DNA of 64,000 nt, from positions 62,001 to 126,000 of the forward strand of contig NZ_JAJEQX010000004.1 of NCBI RefSeq assembly GCF_020687545.1. The letters are read 5' to 3'. The notes below the pieces were generated by a model. The model ran no database searches. It worked only from the letters and a program-made list of their open reading frames with translations, and was not told the DNA's origin. Positions within the stretch are counted from its first letter, which is position 1. The number at the start of each line of letters is the position of its first letter. The DNA comes from Ruminococcus turbiniformis. Its GTDB lineage: Bacteria > Bacillota > Clostridia > Lachnospirales > Lachnospiraceae. The translations under genes were made by a program, and so were the position numbers. Positions 41,406 through 49,299 of this stretch are shown here, piece after piece.

Positions 41406-41690
41406 CTATGCTATTCGTTCTTTACTTTTTTTCAACTCGTGCAAATATAAAGGATCGATATCAATGCACTCGTTTACATTCCTTCCTCCAGCCACATCCC
41501 ATGCCAACGTTCCATTTAAAACCACACATTTATTCATAAAAATATGATATTCCTTTATTCGATCAAAAATATTAGGAGACAAATCTTTTTCTGCATGGCA
41601 GCATACAATTTTCCCATCATCAAAATATACATCCACAGTATAATCTTCGTATGGTATTACCTGAACCACAGTTGGAATATATTCTAACAT
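41406..41690 (-). CDS. DUF2442 domain protein
   Basis: 94-aa protein ending in the DUF2442 pattern LNGTLAWDVAGGRNVNECID followed by IDPLYLHEL. It follows the DUF4160 gene by 19 bases, and this pair is widely conserved as a predicted toxin-antitoxin-like or regulatory couple without known mechanism. AT-rich. AAGGAGG precedes ATG 41690. Confidence 0.85.
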   Translation of the reverse strand: MLEYIPTVVQVIPYEDYTVDVYFDDGKIVCCHAEKDLSPNIFDRIKEYHIFMNKCVVLNGTLAWDVAGGRNVNECIDIDPLYLHELKKSKERIA

Positions 41691-41709
41691 TACAGCACCT
41701 CCTTCATAT

Positions 41710-41970
41710 TTAAACCAAAGGATTGATTCTGTTTAACGGTTTTCCATCCTTTGCAAGTTCCCAGTTTTGCATTAATTCATCCTGATGGATTACACACCAT
41801 GCCAACACAAGTTTCAGTTGCCTTGATGGCAATGCTCCCTGCAAAACACAGGCATCATTTATATCGATCAAAGCCTTTTTCCCATTATACTCCACATGAA
41901 AGTGGGGTGGATTATGGTCATCATAATACATAGTAATCCTTATCCCATAAAACAAAGCAATTTCTGGCAT
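41710..41970 (-). CDS. DUF4160 domain protein
   Basis: 86-aa protein with the family pattern: ITMYYDDHNPPHFHVEYNGK (His-rich middle), LPSRQLKLVLAWCVIHQDEL and NWELA. It is the first gene of the DUF4160-DUF2442 pair. The conserved DHNPPHFHV suggests metal binding. A strong promoter lies about 60 bases upstream. Confidence 0.85.
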   Translation of the reverse strand: MPEIALFYGIRITMYYDDHNPPHFHVEYNGKKALIDINDACVLQGALPSRQLKLVLAWCVIHQDELMQNWELAKDGKPLNRINPLV

Positions 41971-42025
41971 ACATATACCTCCACCTTAACAGCTCACTTC
42001 TTTAAACTTACACACGATTAACTTT

Positions 42026-42054
42026 ATTATAGCTTAGACATCATATTGTGTACA
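42026..42054 (-). promoter_or_regulatory. Promoter TGTACA-N17-TATAAT (copy 1)
   Basis: Minus strand TGTACA (42054-42049), spacer, TATAAT (42031-42026), for DUF4160-DUF2442. The spacer CAATAT-xxxx-TCTAAG is shared with the promoter at 45074-45102. Confidence 0.65.
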
Positions 42055-42079
42055 GATAAATTAGGATTTGTTTGTATCT

Positions 42080-42526
42080 TTATTGCTCCTTTTCTTGCTT
42101 TTCCAGATACTTAACAACCTCTTTGTCCCATCTAAGTTTCTTAACTCCACCAATTAAAAACATCGCAATCCCAATGCAAAGTATAACCGTTCTTCTAATT
42201 GAATCTGGAGAAATACAACACGAAATCACTAGTCCTGTACCCGCACCTGTAAAAAAATCAATAATAGATTGCTTATGTTTATAATACTTCCCGTATAATC
42301 TTTCCTTATCTATTGTTTTTACCATTTGTTTGTCCTCCTTCAATAATTTATCCAGAGAAATTTCAAACATATCACTCATAGTTACTAACGTATTCAAATC
42401 TGGATAGTTTTTTTCATTCTCCCAATTTGATACCGTCTGTCTGGTAACATGAAATAATTCGCCGAATTCCTCCTGTGACATTCCTTTTTCCTTTCGAACA
42501 TTTAATATTGTTTTTCCAATACTCAT
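42080..42526 (-). CDS. XRE regulator with membrane helices
   Basis: 148-aa protein. HTH residues 5-60 (ILNVRKEKGMSQEEFGELFH, RQTVSNWENEKNYPDLNTLV) and two hydrophobic segments (about 90-107 and 113-130), then a charged tail. It is a relative of the 35627-36223 protein but lacks its C-terminal part. ATG 42526 has AGGAGG 7 bases upstream; the longer frame upstream of it has no ribosome site. AT-rich. Confidence 0.82.
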   Translation of the reverse strand: MSIGKTILNVRKEKGMSQEEFGELFHVTRQTVSNWENEKNYPDLNTLVTMSDMFEISLDKLLKEDKQMVKTIDKERLYGKYYKHKQSIIDFFTGAGTGLVISCCISPDSIRRTVILCIGIAMFLIGGVKKLRWDKEVVKYLEKQEKEQ

Positions 42527-42686
42527 CGTTTTACCTCCTAAGGATATTATCAGTGGAATGTAACAAAAAGAAAAGCAATCCATCTTTTACAGTCCGCTAT
42601 TATAAACGCAAAGATTTTTTGACAAGGAAATTTTTATTAGTTTATAGCCTTCAGTCCTGCAAATTCCAAGTTGTTACTCTATGTAT

Positions 42687-43019
42687 TTATTTTTTCAAAT
42701 TTTCCAAAGCAACAGGATTATTTGAAATGATCGCCCCGACAGTCCCACAGATTTCCAACTCAGGACAGTCGCCGCAAGTGGAAACGCCTTTGCTCAAAGC
42801 GCATTTACGGATTTCACACATATGCTCGCAAAATACTGTTTTTACTCCGTCCACACGGCAGCCCACGCAGTTAATATGTTCCGGCAGAATCGGTGCGTTA
42901 TTTAACTCTGCCCATAATTTCGCTGTTTTCTCCCGCAATGTCTGATCGTCATTGACAGTCGCTATGTATGCATCGCATTTTTCGCAGTCCAGCCCGCAGT
43001 ACCCAATCATATCTCTCAT
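42687..43019 (-). CDS. DUF3795 zinc-finger-like protein (copy 1)
   Basis: 110-aa protein rich in Cys: YCGLDCEKCDAY at the start, then CVGCRVDGVKTVFCEHMCEI with RKCALSKGVSTCGDCPELEI. The DUF3795 family has three or four CxxC pairs that probably bind zinc; its role is unknown. A second member is at 44478-44852. ATG 43019 has GGGAGG. Confidence 0.87.
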   Translation of the reverse strand: MRDMIGYCGLDCEKCDAYIATVNDDQTLREKTAKLWAELNNAPILPEHINCVGCRVDGVKTVFCEHMCEIRKCALSKGVSTCGDCPELEICGTVGAIISNNPVALENLKK

Positions 43020-43113
43020 AGATTATTTTCCTCCCAGAGCGTTTCTTATATCCGCAGCAAACCGTGCCTGCTGCTTTTATATTTGAAGTCGCCACTTTCG
43101 CACTCTCCTTATA

Positions 43114-43761
43114 TCAGTCGTATTTCTCAATATGTACAGTAGCGATCGCCGACTGATTCGGTTCTCCGGTGACAAGATCCTGCGGAGCGGGGATCAACAT
43201 CATAAATCCGTTCTTTCCATATCTTAATTCATACCCTTGTGCGTAGGCTTCCTCCACAGAGATATGCTGCACCCGCCCGATCACCATAGCCGTAATCCCC
43301 GCACCGCTTAAATCCTGTATCTCTTTCAAGGTACATTCCATCGTGAGAAATGCTTCGCTGACCGTAGGTGCATGGATAGTCTTTGCATTGGAAACCGTAA
43401 AGCCTCCTGCCGAGAATTCGTCATCGTCCATTTCGTTGTAATGAATGGTGCTTACCAGCTTATCATAGGAACTTACAGGAAGGAAGTTGATGCAAAAGCA
43501 TTTTTCCCTTTGGATATTGGCATAGGTGTGGGTATGCTGATACAAGTTGCCCAACACGGCGAAGAAAGCATTCTTATCCCCGTGGAAGCAGCTCCACGAA
43601 TGAAAGCAGACATTCGGCTTTCCGTTTTCCTTCCAGGTCGTGACGGCAAACAAAACAGTGGGTATTCCCGCCGTCACTTCAAAATGGGAAAACAAGTCAA
43701 ATTCCTCCGGATATGCCGGTTTGAAATACCTTGGTAAATCTTTTCCGATTTCGATCTTCAT
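43114..43761 (-). CDS. Flavin reductase family protein (paralogue 2)
   Basis: 215-aa FMN split-barrel protein, start MKIEIGKDLPRYFKPAYPEE, ATG 43761 after GGGAGG. About 80% identical to the protein at 30803-31450 along the full length, but with AT-richer codons. Two close paralogues 12 kb apart suggest duplication or separate acquisition. Confidence 0.87.
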   Translation of the reverse strand: MKIEIGKDLPRYFKPAYPEEFDLFSHFEVTAGIPTVLFAVTTWKENGKPNVCFHSWSCFHGDKNAFFAVLGNLYQHTHTYANIQREKCFCINFLPVSSYDKLVSTIHYNEMDDDEFSAGGFTVSNAKTIHAPTVSEAFLTMECTLKEIQDLSGAGITAMVIGRVQHISVEEAYAQGYELRYGKNGFMMLIPAPQDLVTGEPNQSAIATVHIEKYD

Positions 43762-43813
43762 AGTGCACCTCCCGATTCAGTATGAACAAAGCATAGCGAC
43801 TCAAAGCTGCAGA

Positions 43814-44233
43814 CTAAAACTCATACCTTATTCCATGTGAAAGTAACAGACCATCAGTTAATTCTACACATAAAATCACAGTATTCTCATCCTCAAAATC
43901 GTTATGCCCATTGTCGATCCACTCAGAAAATACATTTTTCAATTTCCCGGCGATCCGACAATTTTCCTCTTTCCCGAAATATCCCAAATTGATACCCTTC
44001 CCATGTGCCGTAAACCATTCGCCAGCTATTGCAACAGCAGGGTTGTTTTCTATATGCTTCATTTTATTTGAAAGTGCATATGTAATAATATAAAATGCGC
44101 CATCCTCGTAATAAGCGTTTACATAGCGCACAGAAGGCACCTCATTTTCTACTGTCGCCAATGCAATAATGGTATCTTTTCCAAATCTTTCCGCCATTAT
44201 TTTTTCAGCGTCTTCACTTAGTTTTTTCACAGG
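43814..44233 (-). CDS. Pyridoxamine 5'-phosphate oxidase family protein
   Basis: 139-aa split-barrel FMN/F420-type protein: IIALATVENEVPSVRYVNAY with YIITYALSNKMKHIENNPAV and an EWFTAHGKGINLG stretch. Members bind flavin; the substrate is unknown. The start is taken as GTG 44233 (GGAGGA upstream, spacing 8) since the earlier in-frame ATG at 44293 lies in the neighbouring small gene and lacks a ribosome site. Confidence 0.83.
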   Translation of the reverse strand, partial: PVKKLSEDAEKIMAERFGKDTIIALATVENEVPSVRYVNAYYEDGAFYIITYALSNKMKHIENNPAVAIAGEWFTAHGKGINLGYFGKEENCRIAGKLKNVFSEWIDNGHNDFEDENTVILCVELTDGLLLSHGIRYEF

Positions 44234-44285
44234 CTCGTCCTCCTTGCCCTGCCGACACCAGACTGTCAGGCTATTTTGGTATACA

Positions 44286-44405
44286 TCAGGCATCTTTATC
44301 CCTAAAATATTCTCTTAATGCATCTTTTACTGCCCATTTCACAATATAATATAACCCTAATATTCCTGCAAAAACTGCTATTACTATAAGCGCTATCCAT
44401 TCCAT
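44286..44405 (-). CDS. 39-aa single-helix membrane protein (DUF6019-like)
   Basis: From ATG 44405 (GGGGGA 9 bases upstream): MEWIALIVIAVFAGILGLYY then IVKWAVKDALREYFRDKDA. It has one membrane helix and a short amphipathic charged tail, typical of DUF6019-like small proteins. Its stop is near the start of the PNPOx-type gene, so it seems to belong to the same transcript. Confidence 0.5.
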   Translation of the reverse strand: MEWIALIVIAVFAGILGLYYIVKWAVKDALREYFRDKDA

Positions 44406-44477
44406 ATCTTTTATCCCCCATTTCTATTCCCAAGTCCTCTGCTCTTCTTTTATCTTTTGATATCTTCAAGATAGAAT

Positions 44478-44852
44478 TTACCGCACTCCTGTCAGGATAA
44501 AGTTCATCAGCTGATCCACATCATCAAAATCATCATAATCTCCGTTTAAGCCCTCTCTATGATACACAACTCCGTTTTTCTCATTTCTCTCTAAGCAGTC
44601 CAAAAGCTTTTCTTCCCCATACTTTTTTGCAAATAAGGTAAATGTGTATGGTTTAATTTTGCTCAATAATCCTTGCCTGCAATTTTCTTCACATTTATAA
44701 CAATGTGTCAGTCCTTTTGCTGTCGAACATTTTTTATTCTCACAGAAATCATTATCCGGACAGCCGTTTGAGCCACATCCATCGCAGTCAGCCTTTTCTG
44801 TGCATAGACAGCACGCAAGACCACATCTGGCAATGCCTAATTCTCGTCTCAT
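44478..44852 (-). CDS. DUF3795 zinc-finger-like protein (copy 2)
   Basis: 124-aa Cys-rich protein: CGLACCLCTEKADCDGCGSN, NKKCSTAKGLTHCYKCEENC and a C-terminal acidic region (DYDDFDDVDQLMNFI). Same family as 42687-43019 but different subgroup. ATG 44852 overlaps the stop of the broken membrane gene upstream. Confidence 0.86.
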   Translation of the reverse strand: MRRELGIARCGLACCLCTEKADCDGCGSNGCPDNDFCENKKCSTAKGLTHCYKCEENCRQGLLSKIKPYTFTLFAKKYGEEKLLDCLERNEKNGVVYHREGLNGDYDDFDDVDQLMNFILTGVR

Positions 44853-45026
44853 AGGATACCTCCAATCTCTCCAAGTTCTTGATCACAAGCGAAAAAATAA
44901 ATAAGAATCCCCATGCCAACAAGAAGCATCTCCATCCCCGCTGAAGAAAGTAAAGGCAAGTATATTTCCGGCAATGATAAGTACAATTCCAAAAAAGAGC
45001 TGTCTTTTAAACGTCAGTTTTTCCAT
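44849..45026 (-). pseudogene. Small membrane protein gene with a frameshift
   Basis: From ATG 45026 (AGGAGG 8 bases upstream) the frame reads MEKLTFKRQLFFGIVLIIAG and NILAFTFF, then hits a frame change. The next frame gives SSAGMEMLLVGMGILIYFFA with CDQELGEIGGIL and ends in a TGA overlapping the DUF3795 start, as a working gene in this operon would. A 1-4-base indel near 44955 explains it. Confidence 0.6.
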
Positions 45027-45073
45027 GCACACCGCCTCCTAAGATATCCGAAATTATCAGATTCTTTTTATCT

Positions 45074-45102
45074 ATTGTAACTTAGATGGAATATTGTGTA
45101 CA
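45074..45102 (-). promoter_or_regulatory. Promoter TGTACA-N17-TACAAT (copy 2)
   Basis: Minus strand TGTACA (45102-45097), 17 bases, TACAAT (45079-45074). The spacer begins CAATAT and carries TCTAAG, as does the 42026-42054 promoter. It serves the 45026-to-43814 gene string. Confidence 0.6.
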
Positions 45103-45150
45103 GTTAATTTTACATTTCATTTTACTCCATTTTGTCATGTGATCTTTCTC

Positions 45151-46029
45151 TCAACTCCCAGTGATCGTCCCGCCGTTCACATGGATCACCTGCCCGGTCA
45201 CATAAGACGAATCTCCTGACGCAAGATATACATATGCCGGAGCCAGTTCGCATGGCTGGCCTGCACGGCGCATCGGCACGTCCTGACCGAACCTTGCCAC
45301 CTTTTCCGCCGAAAAGGATGCCGGGATGAGCGGAGTCCAGATCGGTCCCGGAGCGACTGCGTTGACCCGGATATTCTTTTCCGCAAGCGACTTGGACAGC
45401 GCCCGGGTGAAGGATACGATCGCTCCTTTTGTCGCCGAATAGTCCAGAAGATCCGTTTCCCCCTGATAGGCGGTGACGGATGCCGTATTGATGATACTCT
45501 CGCACCCGACGCCGTGGTCCAGCACTGCTTTTACAAAATAGAACATTGAAAATACGTTCACTTCAAATGTCGTATAGAGCTGCTCTTCCGAAATATCCTG
45601 GATCCTCTGCTGCGGGAACTGTACGCCGGCATTATTGACAAGGATATTGATCTTCCCAAACTTCGACGCTGTCTCATGTACGATCTGCCTGCACACGCAT
45701 TCCTGCCTGACGTCCCCGTGAAGGAGCAGACATTTTCCGCCCATATTTTCTATATACTGCTTTGTCATTTCCGCATCGCTTCGCTCGTTCAGATAAGCAA
45801 TGGCGACATCTGCCCCCTCTTTGACAAAAGCGACCGCTGCCGCCCTGCCGATCCCGCTGTCCCCGCCTGTGATCAGGGCAGTCTTGCCTCTGAGCTTCCC
45901 GCTCCCCCGGTAACACGGATCGTCAAATACCGGGAGCGGCTCCATCCATGATTCGATGCCCGGCTGACAGTCCTGATGCTGCGCCGGAAAACGCTTCGGA
46001 AAATATTTCTGGTCTATACATTGTTTCAT
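45151..46029 (-). CDS. Short-chain dehydrogenase/reductase (stress-type, YghA-like)
   Basis: 292-aa SDR with an N-terminal extension (DQKYFPKRFPAQHQDCQPGI). NAD(P)-binding TALITGGDSGIGRAAAVAFV, NNAGVQ, catalytic Ser in SIINTASVTAYQG, Tyr-x3-Lys in DYSATKGA. The extension with the Pro-Gly-Ile-Glu pattern is typical of the YghA/YhdF/general-stress SDR group. Start ATG 46029 has AGGA upstream; a GTG at 46050 is an alternative. Confidence 0.88.
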   Translation of the reverse strand: MKQCIDQKYFPKRFPAQHQDCQPGIESWMEPLPVFDDPCYRGSGKLRGKTALITGGDSGIGRAAAVAFVKEGADVAIAYLNERSDAEMTKQYIENMGGKCLLLHGDVRQECVCRQIVHETASKFGKINILVNNAGVQFPQQRIQDISEEQLYTTFEVNVFSMFYFVKAVLDHGVGCESIINTASVTAYQGETDLLDYSATKGAIVSFTRALSKSLAEKNIRVNAVAPGPIWTPLIPASFSAEKVARFGQDVPMRRAGQPCELAPAYVYLASGDSSYVTGQVIHVNGGTITGS

Positions 46030-46082
46030 ATTTTTAATTTCCTGTATCACTCTTCTCTCACTTATACATTATTCAGAACGGC

Positions 46083-46118
46083 AAAAGGCGTGCCGGAAAT
46101 CCATCCGGTCCGCCTTTT
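46083..46118 (-). terminator. Terminator after cotJC-like gene
   Basis: AAAAGGCG (46083-46090) pairs with CGCCTTTT (46111-46118), with inner GCCGG/CCGG pairing. It lies 28 bases after the stop. The T-run is part of the stem. Confidence 0.75.
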
Positions 46119-46145
46119 GTACATTCCTTGTTTACGTTATATGAT

Positions 46146-46751
46146 TTACAGCATCTCCTTGTCAAATTCAGGATTAAAGTAATAATAATTTTTTTCATCC
46201 ATCTTTTCTTTCGTCCGCTCCAGAGCCTCTCCGAATCTCTGGAAATGCACGATCTCTCTTGCCCTCAGGAACTTAAGGGGTTCCCGTATTTCCGGGTCCG
46301 GTATCATCCGCAGAAGATTATCATATACCGTACGCGCCTTCTGTTCCGCCGCCAGATCTTCCGTCAGGTCGGTCACAGCGTCTCCTTTTGACTGAAATTC
46401 CATCGCGGAAAACGGCAGGGCGGACGCCGCCTGCGGCCAGATCCCGGACGTATGGTCAATATAATAAGCGTCAAAGCCTGCTGCCTTCGCTTCCTCGACC
46501 GTCAGATTTTTTGTCAGCTGGTATACCATGGCGCAGATGATCTCCATGTGCGCCAGCTCCTCCGTACCGATATCGGTCAGAAGTCCGCCTACGGATTTAA
46601 GGGGCATGGTATAGCGCTGGGAAAGATACCGCATGGAAGCGGACAATTCCCCGTCCGGCCCGCCATATTGGCTGATGATAAGCTGCGCTGTCTTCGGACA
46701 GGTTTTTGTGATCCTCACAGGGTACTGAAGCCTTTTTTCATAGATCCACAT
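46146..46751 (-). CDS. CotJC/manganese catalase family spore coat protein
   Basis: 201-aa protein starting MWIYEKRLQYPVRITKTCPK. Di-manganese ligands are seen as EELAHMEIICAMV and EQKARTVYD with REIVHFQRF, as in manganese catalases; CotJC-type proteins lie in the spore coat. ATG 46751 overlaps the TGA of the CotJA-CotJB gene (TGATG), so the coat genes form one unit. Confidence 0.86.
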   Translation of the reverse strand: MWIYEKRLQYPVRITKTCPKTAQLIISQYGGPDGELSASMRYLSQRYTMPLKSVGGLLTDIGTEELAHMEIICAMVYQLTKNLTVEEAKAAGFDAYYIDHTSGIWPQAASALPFSAMEFQSKGDAVTDLTEDLAAEQKARTVYDNLLRMIPDPEIREPLKFLRAREIVHFQRFGEALERTKEKMDEKNYYYFNPEFDKEML

Positions 46752-47212
46752 CAGCAGCACACCCCTTCCCACGGAGCCGCGCCTTTCTGCCAGCAGTAGC
46801 AGGATGAGGAAGGCTCCTTTTCATATATTTCCGCCATACAGTCCGGAGTCAGAGGATAAAACTGCTCCGCAAATTCGGACAGCGTCTGCTTTCTCTGTCT
46901 CACAACATCCCTGAACACAGCCAGGGCGTCCTGATCTTCGGGATGCGTATCCAGATACAGCCTCAGGTCATCCATCATAAAACTGACCTTTTGGACTTCC
47001 AGCATTTTATCGCGGCATTTTATTTCTTCCGGGCTCTTCAGGGAATCCTCCAGAGAAGACAGAGCCCCCGGAATCTGATCAGCTGCAAAAAACGGAAGAT
47101 CCAGATCTTTAAAAATAGTTCCTGTTTTCAGCGCCGCATCCTGATCGTACAGCTCTCCCCAGTTCTGGACCGGGACAGATGCGACGGCTAAATGAGCATT
47201 CTGCATTTGCAC
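46751..47212 (-). CDS. CotJA-CotJB fusion spore coat protein
   Basis: About 153 aa. Residues 1-45 match CotJA (LAVASVPVQNWGELYDQDAA, ALKTGTIFKDLDLPFF). About 70-140 match CotJB (VSFMMDDLRLYLDTHPEDQD, LSEFAEQFYPLTPD). In most sporeformers these are separate genes, cotJA-cotJB-cotJC, of the coat. The product is thus a natural fusion. The start is taken as GTG 47212 (AGGGAG 8 bases upstream) rather than TTG 47221. It ends Cys-Cys. Function: inner spore coat assembly, by family. Confidence 0.8.
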   Translation of the reverse strand: MQMQNAHLAVASVPVQNWGELYDQDAALKTGTIFKDLDLPFFAADQIPGALSSLEDSLKSPEEIKCRDKMLEVQKVSFMMDDLRLYLDTHPEDQDALAVFRDVVRQRKQTLSEFAEQFYPLTPDCMAEIYEKEPSSSCYCWQKGAAPWEGVCC

Positions 47213-47337
47213 AAAAAACAACTCCCTTCTGAAACATGATCGGTTTCCTGATTATTATCTGCCAAACCAATCTGAATGTTCCGAGGGAGTTTTTTCAAAT
47301 TAGCAGCCGAACACGATGAGCTGACGTCAGGATGAGA

Positions 47338-47892
47338 TCAGAGAATCTCTGTTATTTCCTGTATCAACGCTGGGGAATCCTGCATACTGTAGCATCTGTC
47401 GTTTACAGATATGTCCCCTGTATCCGAGACGATTACAGTGTTGACAAGCTCATTGTCCCTATATATGTAAATACAGATCAGCCATTCTCCAAGATCTGAT
47501 AAAGAACCGTCAGAGAATAAAGTTCCCGGCGTCCTGCGATAGATATACTGCTGTAGAGAATCAATGATGCGCCGGGTCTGATCTTCTGACAGGTCATTAT
47601 AGCTCTCTGTATCAATCTCTGGTTCACCGTTTTCGACATATATATGCTGCCGGCTGATCGAAAGTTCTGACGTTGGATCAGCGAGATCAGCCAAATGCAA
47701 CGGCTGAAAATAAATTACCAAAATCAGGATCATTAATCCCAGCGCCGAAAGCAGCCTGCACAGAAAAAGATATAAAGAGGAAGGTGCTTCTTTTTGGAAA
47801 GACTTATATTTCCATGAGTCGATATACCACAGAATCCGGGGATTTATCACATTAACGAGCAGGACGGCTGCTATAATGATGTACAAAATCAT
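47338..47892 (-). CDS. Membrane protein, DUF6199-like N-terminus
   Basis: 184-aa protein with two N-terminal membrane helices (about 3-20 and 44-64) and the loop WYIDSWKYKSFQKEAPSSLY, which resembles DUF6199. The rest (about 70-184) is an outside or cytosolic domain unknown to me, rich in Asp/Ser (DDLSEDQTRRIIDS-like pattern). ATG 47892 follows GGGAGGAG. It stands alone. Confidence 0.55.
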   Translation of the reverse strand: MILYIIIAAVLLVNVINPRILWYIDSWKYKSFQKEAPSSLYLFLCRLLSALGLMILILVIYFQPLHLADLADPTSELSISRQHIYVENGEPEIDTESYNDLSEDQTRRIIDSLQQYIYRRTPGTLFSDGSLSDLGEWLICIYIYRDNELVNTVIVSDTGDISVNDRCYSMQDSPALIQEITEIL

Positions 47893-48011
47893 ACTCTCTC
47901 TCCTCCCTTAGTTTTCATATTTTTGCATTTCATGATCTTTTGTCTGTAATACCTGACAGCTCATTTCAAAATCTTCACTTTACAGCGCCTCAGCATATAT
48001 TTTATATCTTT

Positions 48012-48671
48012 TTACAGATAAGACTTTTTTCTCTTCATATCTGTGATCAACTCCGGATTTTCCTTTTTCATGTTCTCGATCAGGATTGGAAGATTGTCGA
48101 AGTCTTCCCGTATCTTGTTCAGCTCTGTTTCCGTTATTCCCACAAACTGGATGAATTCCACTTTTCCATGGACAGTGTCCAGCGTCTGCGCGGAAGTATC
48201 ATTCACCGCGATAAGCGCTGTGATCAGAGAATCTGTTCCGATATGAAGCGGCGTTCCATTTCCCGGTACACACGCTCCGGCTTCAAAGAATCTTTCAGTC
48301 GTATAGGTATACCGGGCAAGATTGGACAACATGTCCAACGCCCAGAGGCAGTCCTCGGCTCTGTCTTCCTTCAGCTTTATGGTCATCTCATAACCCCACC
48401 GGCTGTACTCGCCTCCGAAAGCATCTTCGTCGGTATAAAGCTCACTCATCCCAAATGTAACAATGTGCTGATAGCCTTTTCCCGAATCATAGATCGAATA
48501 GCCGTCAAGATAATTATCTCCGCCAAATATGGCTCTTGCATGGATCTCAGTGCCATAATGAGACGGTTCTCTGCCTGGGTACAGCCGGTTAAATTCCTCT
48601 TCGACCGCATCCCAGCCGGGAGCCCAGTCATCTTCTGAATTCATTCTTGCCACATATTCCTCTCGTGTCAT
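48012..48671 (-). CDS. Suppressor-of-fused (SUFU) domain protein
   Basis: 219-aa protein with the bacterial SUFU pattern: GWDAVEEEFNRLYPGREPSH, YSIYDSGKGYQHIVTFGMSE, EYSRWGYEMTIKLKE and FVGITETELNKIRE. The SUFU domain in bacteria occurs in immunity proteins of polymorphic toxin systems, but no toxin neighbour is seen here. ATG 48671 has AAGGAG. Confidence 0.85.
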   Translation of the reverse strand: MTREEYVARMNSEDDWAPGWDAVEEEFNRLYPGREPSHYGTEIHARAIFGGDNYLDGYSIYDSGKGYQHIVTFGMSELYTDEDAFGGEYSRWGYEMTIKLKEDRAEDCLWALDMLSNLARYTYTTERFFEAGACVPGNGTPLHIGTDSLITALIAVNDTSAQTLDTVHGKVEFIQFVGITETELNKIREDFDNLPILIENMKKENPELITDMKRKKSYL

Positions 48672-48722
48672 TTATATGATCTCCTTGTATATACTTTTTT
48701 GAATCACTTATTATGAGATAGC

Positions 48723-48746
48723 TCTCCATAACATATCCAGGTGCGG
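48723..48746. repeat. Second copy of the 24-bp repeat of 41365-41388
   Basis: 22 of 24 bases identical to the first copy, same orientation, in a 113-base intergenic gap. The conceptual minus-strand reading (YPHLDMLWRAIS here, PHFDMLWRTVSQ there) suggests both stem from one old coding sequence or mobile element. Confidence 0.6.
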
Positions 48747-48784
48747 GTATGAATTCAATTTTGAAACAAGGGCGAAGCAGCCGT

Positions 48785-49198
48785 TCAGCTTGAATATTTT
48801 TCTTCAAGCTCTTTCAAATAATCAAAGCACAGGTCGCCGTCACAACGATAGAAAAACGGGTCTTTGCGAATTGTATTGGAACTATTTATAATGAAGCTCT
48901 CAATTTCCTTTCCATTTTCATCAAAGAAACTTATACGAAAACTATAACCCATATATCCTATGGAGAGCGTATCTTTCTGCATTTTGGTGCTTTGTATATT
49001 TTCTGCAACATAACGTATTTCATCTCTATCGCTAAAGTCAAAACTTTCGCCTGTATTGCCATCAAAAACAGATATAGATTTTATATCGGACGGGTTAACT
49101 TTACTCAAAAAAGTAGTTGGCATAAAATACCATATGGTCAAAGCAGCTATTAAAACAAATACTATCGCAATTATTAAGCGGATCTTTTTATTTTTCAC
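48785..49198 (-). CDS. Membrane-anchored protein of unknown function
   Basis: 137-aa protein, one N-terminal membrane helix (about 6-26) and an outside domain with a beta-strand-rich pattern (IKSISVFDGNTGESFDFSDR, GYMGYSFRISFFDENGKEIE). I do not recognise the family. The GTG start at 49198 has AAGGGAAG upstream. AT-rich like the accessory stretch, so it marks its right end. Confidence 0.6.
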   Translation of the reverse strand: MKNKKIRLIIAIVFVLIAALTIWYFMPTTFLSKVNPSDIKSISVFDGNTGESFDFSDRDEIRYVAENIQSTKMQKDTLSIGYMGYSFRISFFDENGKEIESFIINSSNTIRKDPFFYRCDGDLCFDYLKELEEKYSS

Positions 49199-49299
49199 AG
49201 CAATCTTCCCTTGTAAAATTCCAATTTATCACTCTTACCTTTTTTTCATTATATCATCCGTTTACTTCACACCGCATCACCCAAAATAAAAAAACGCAT

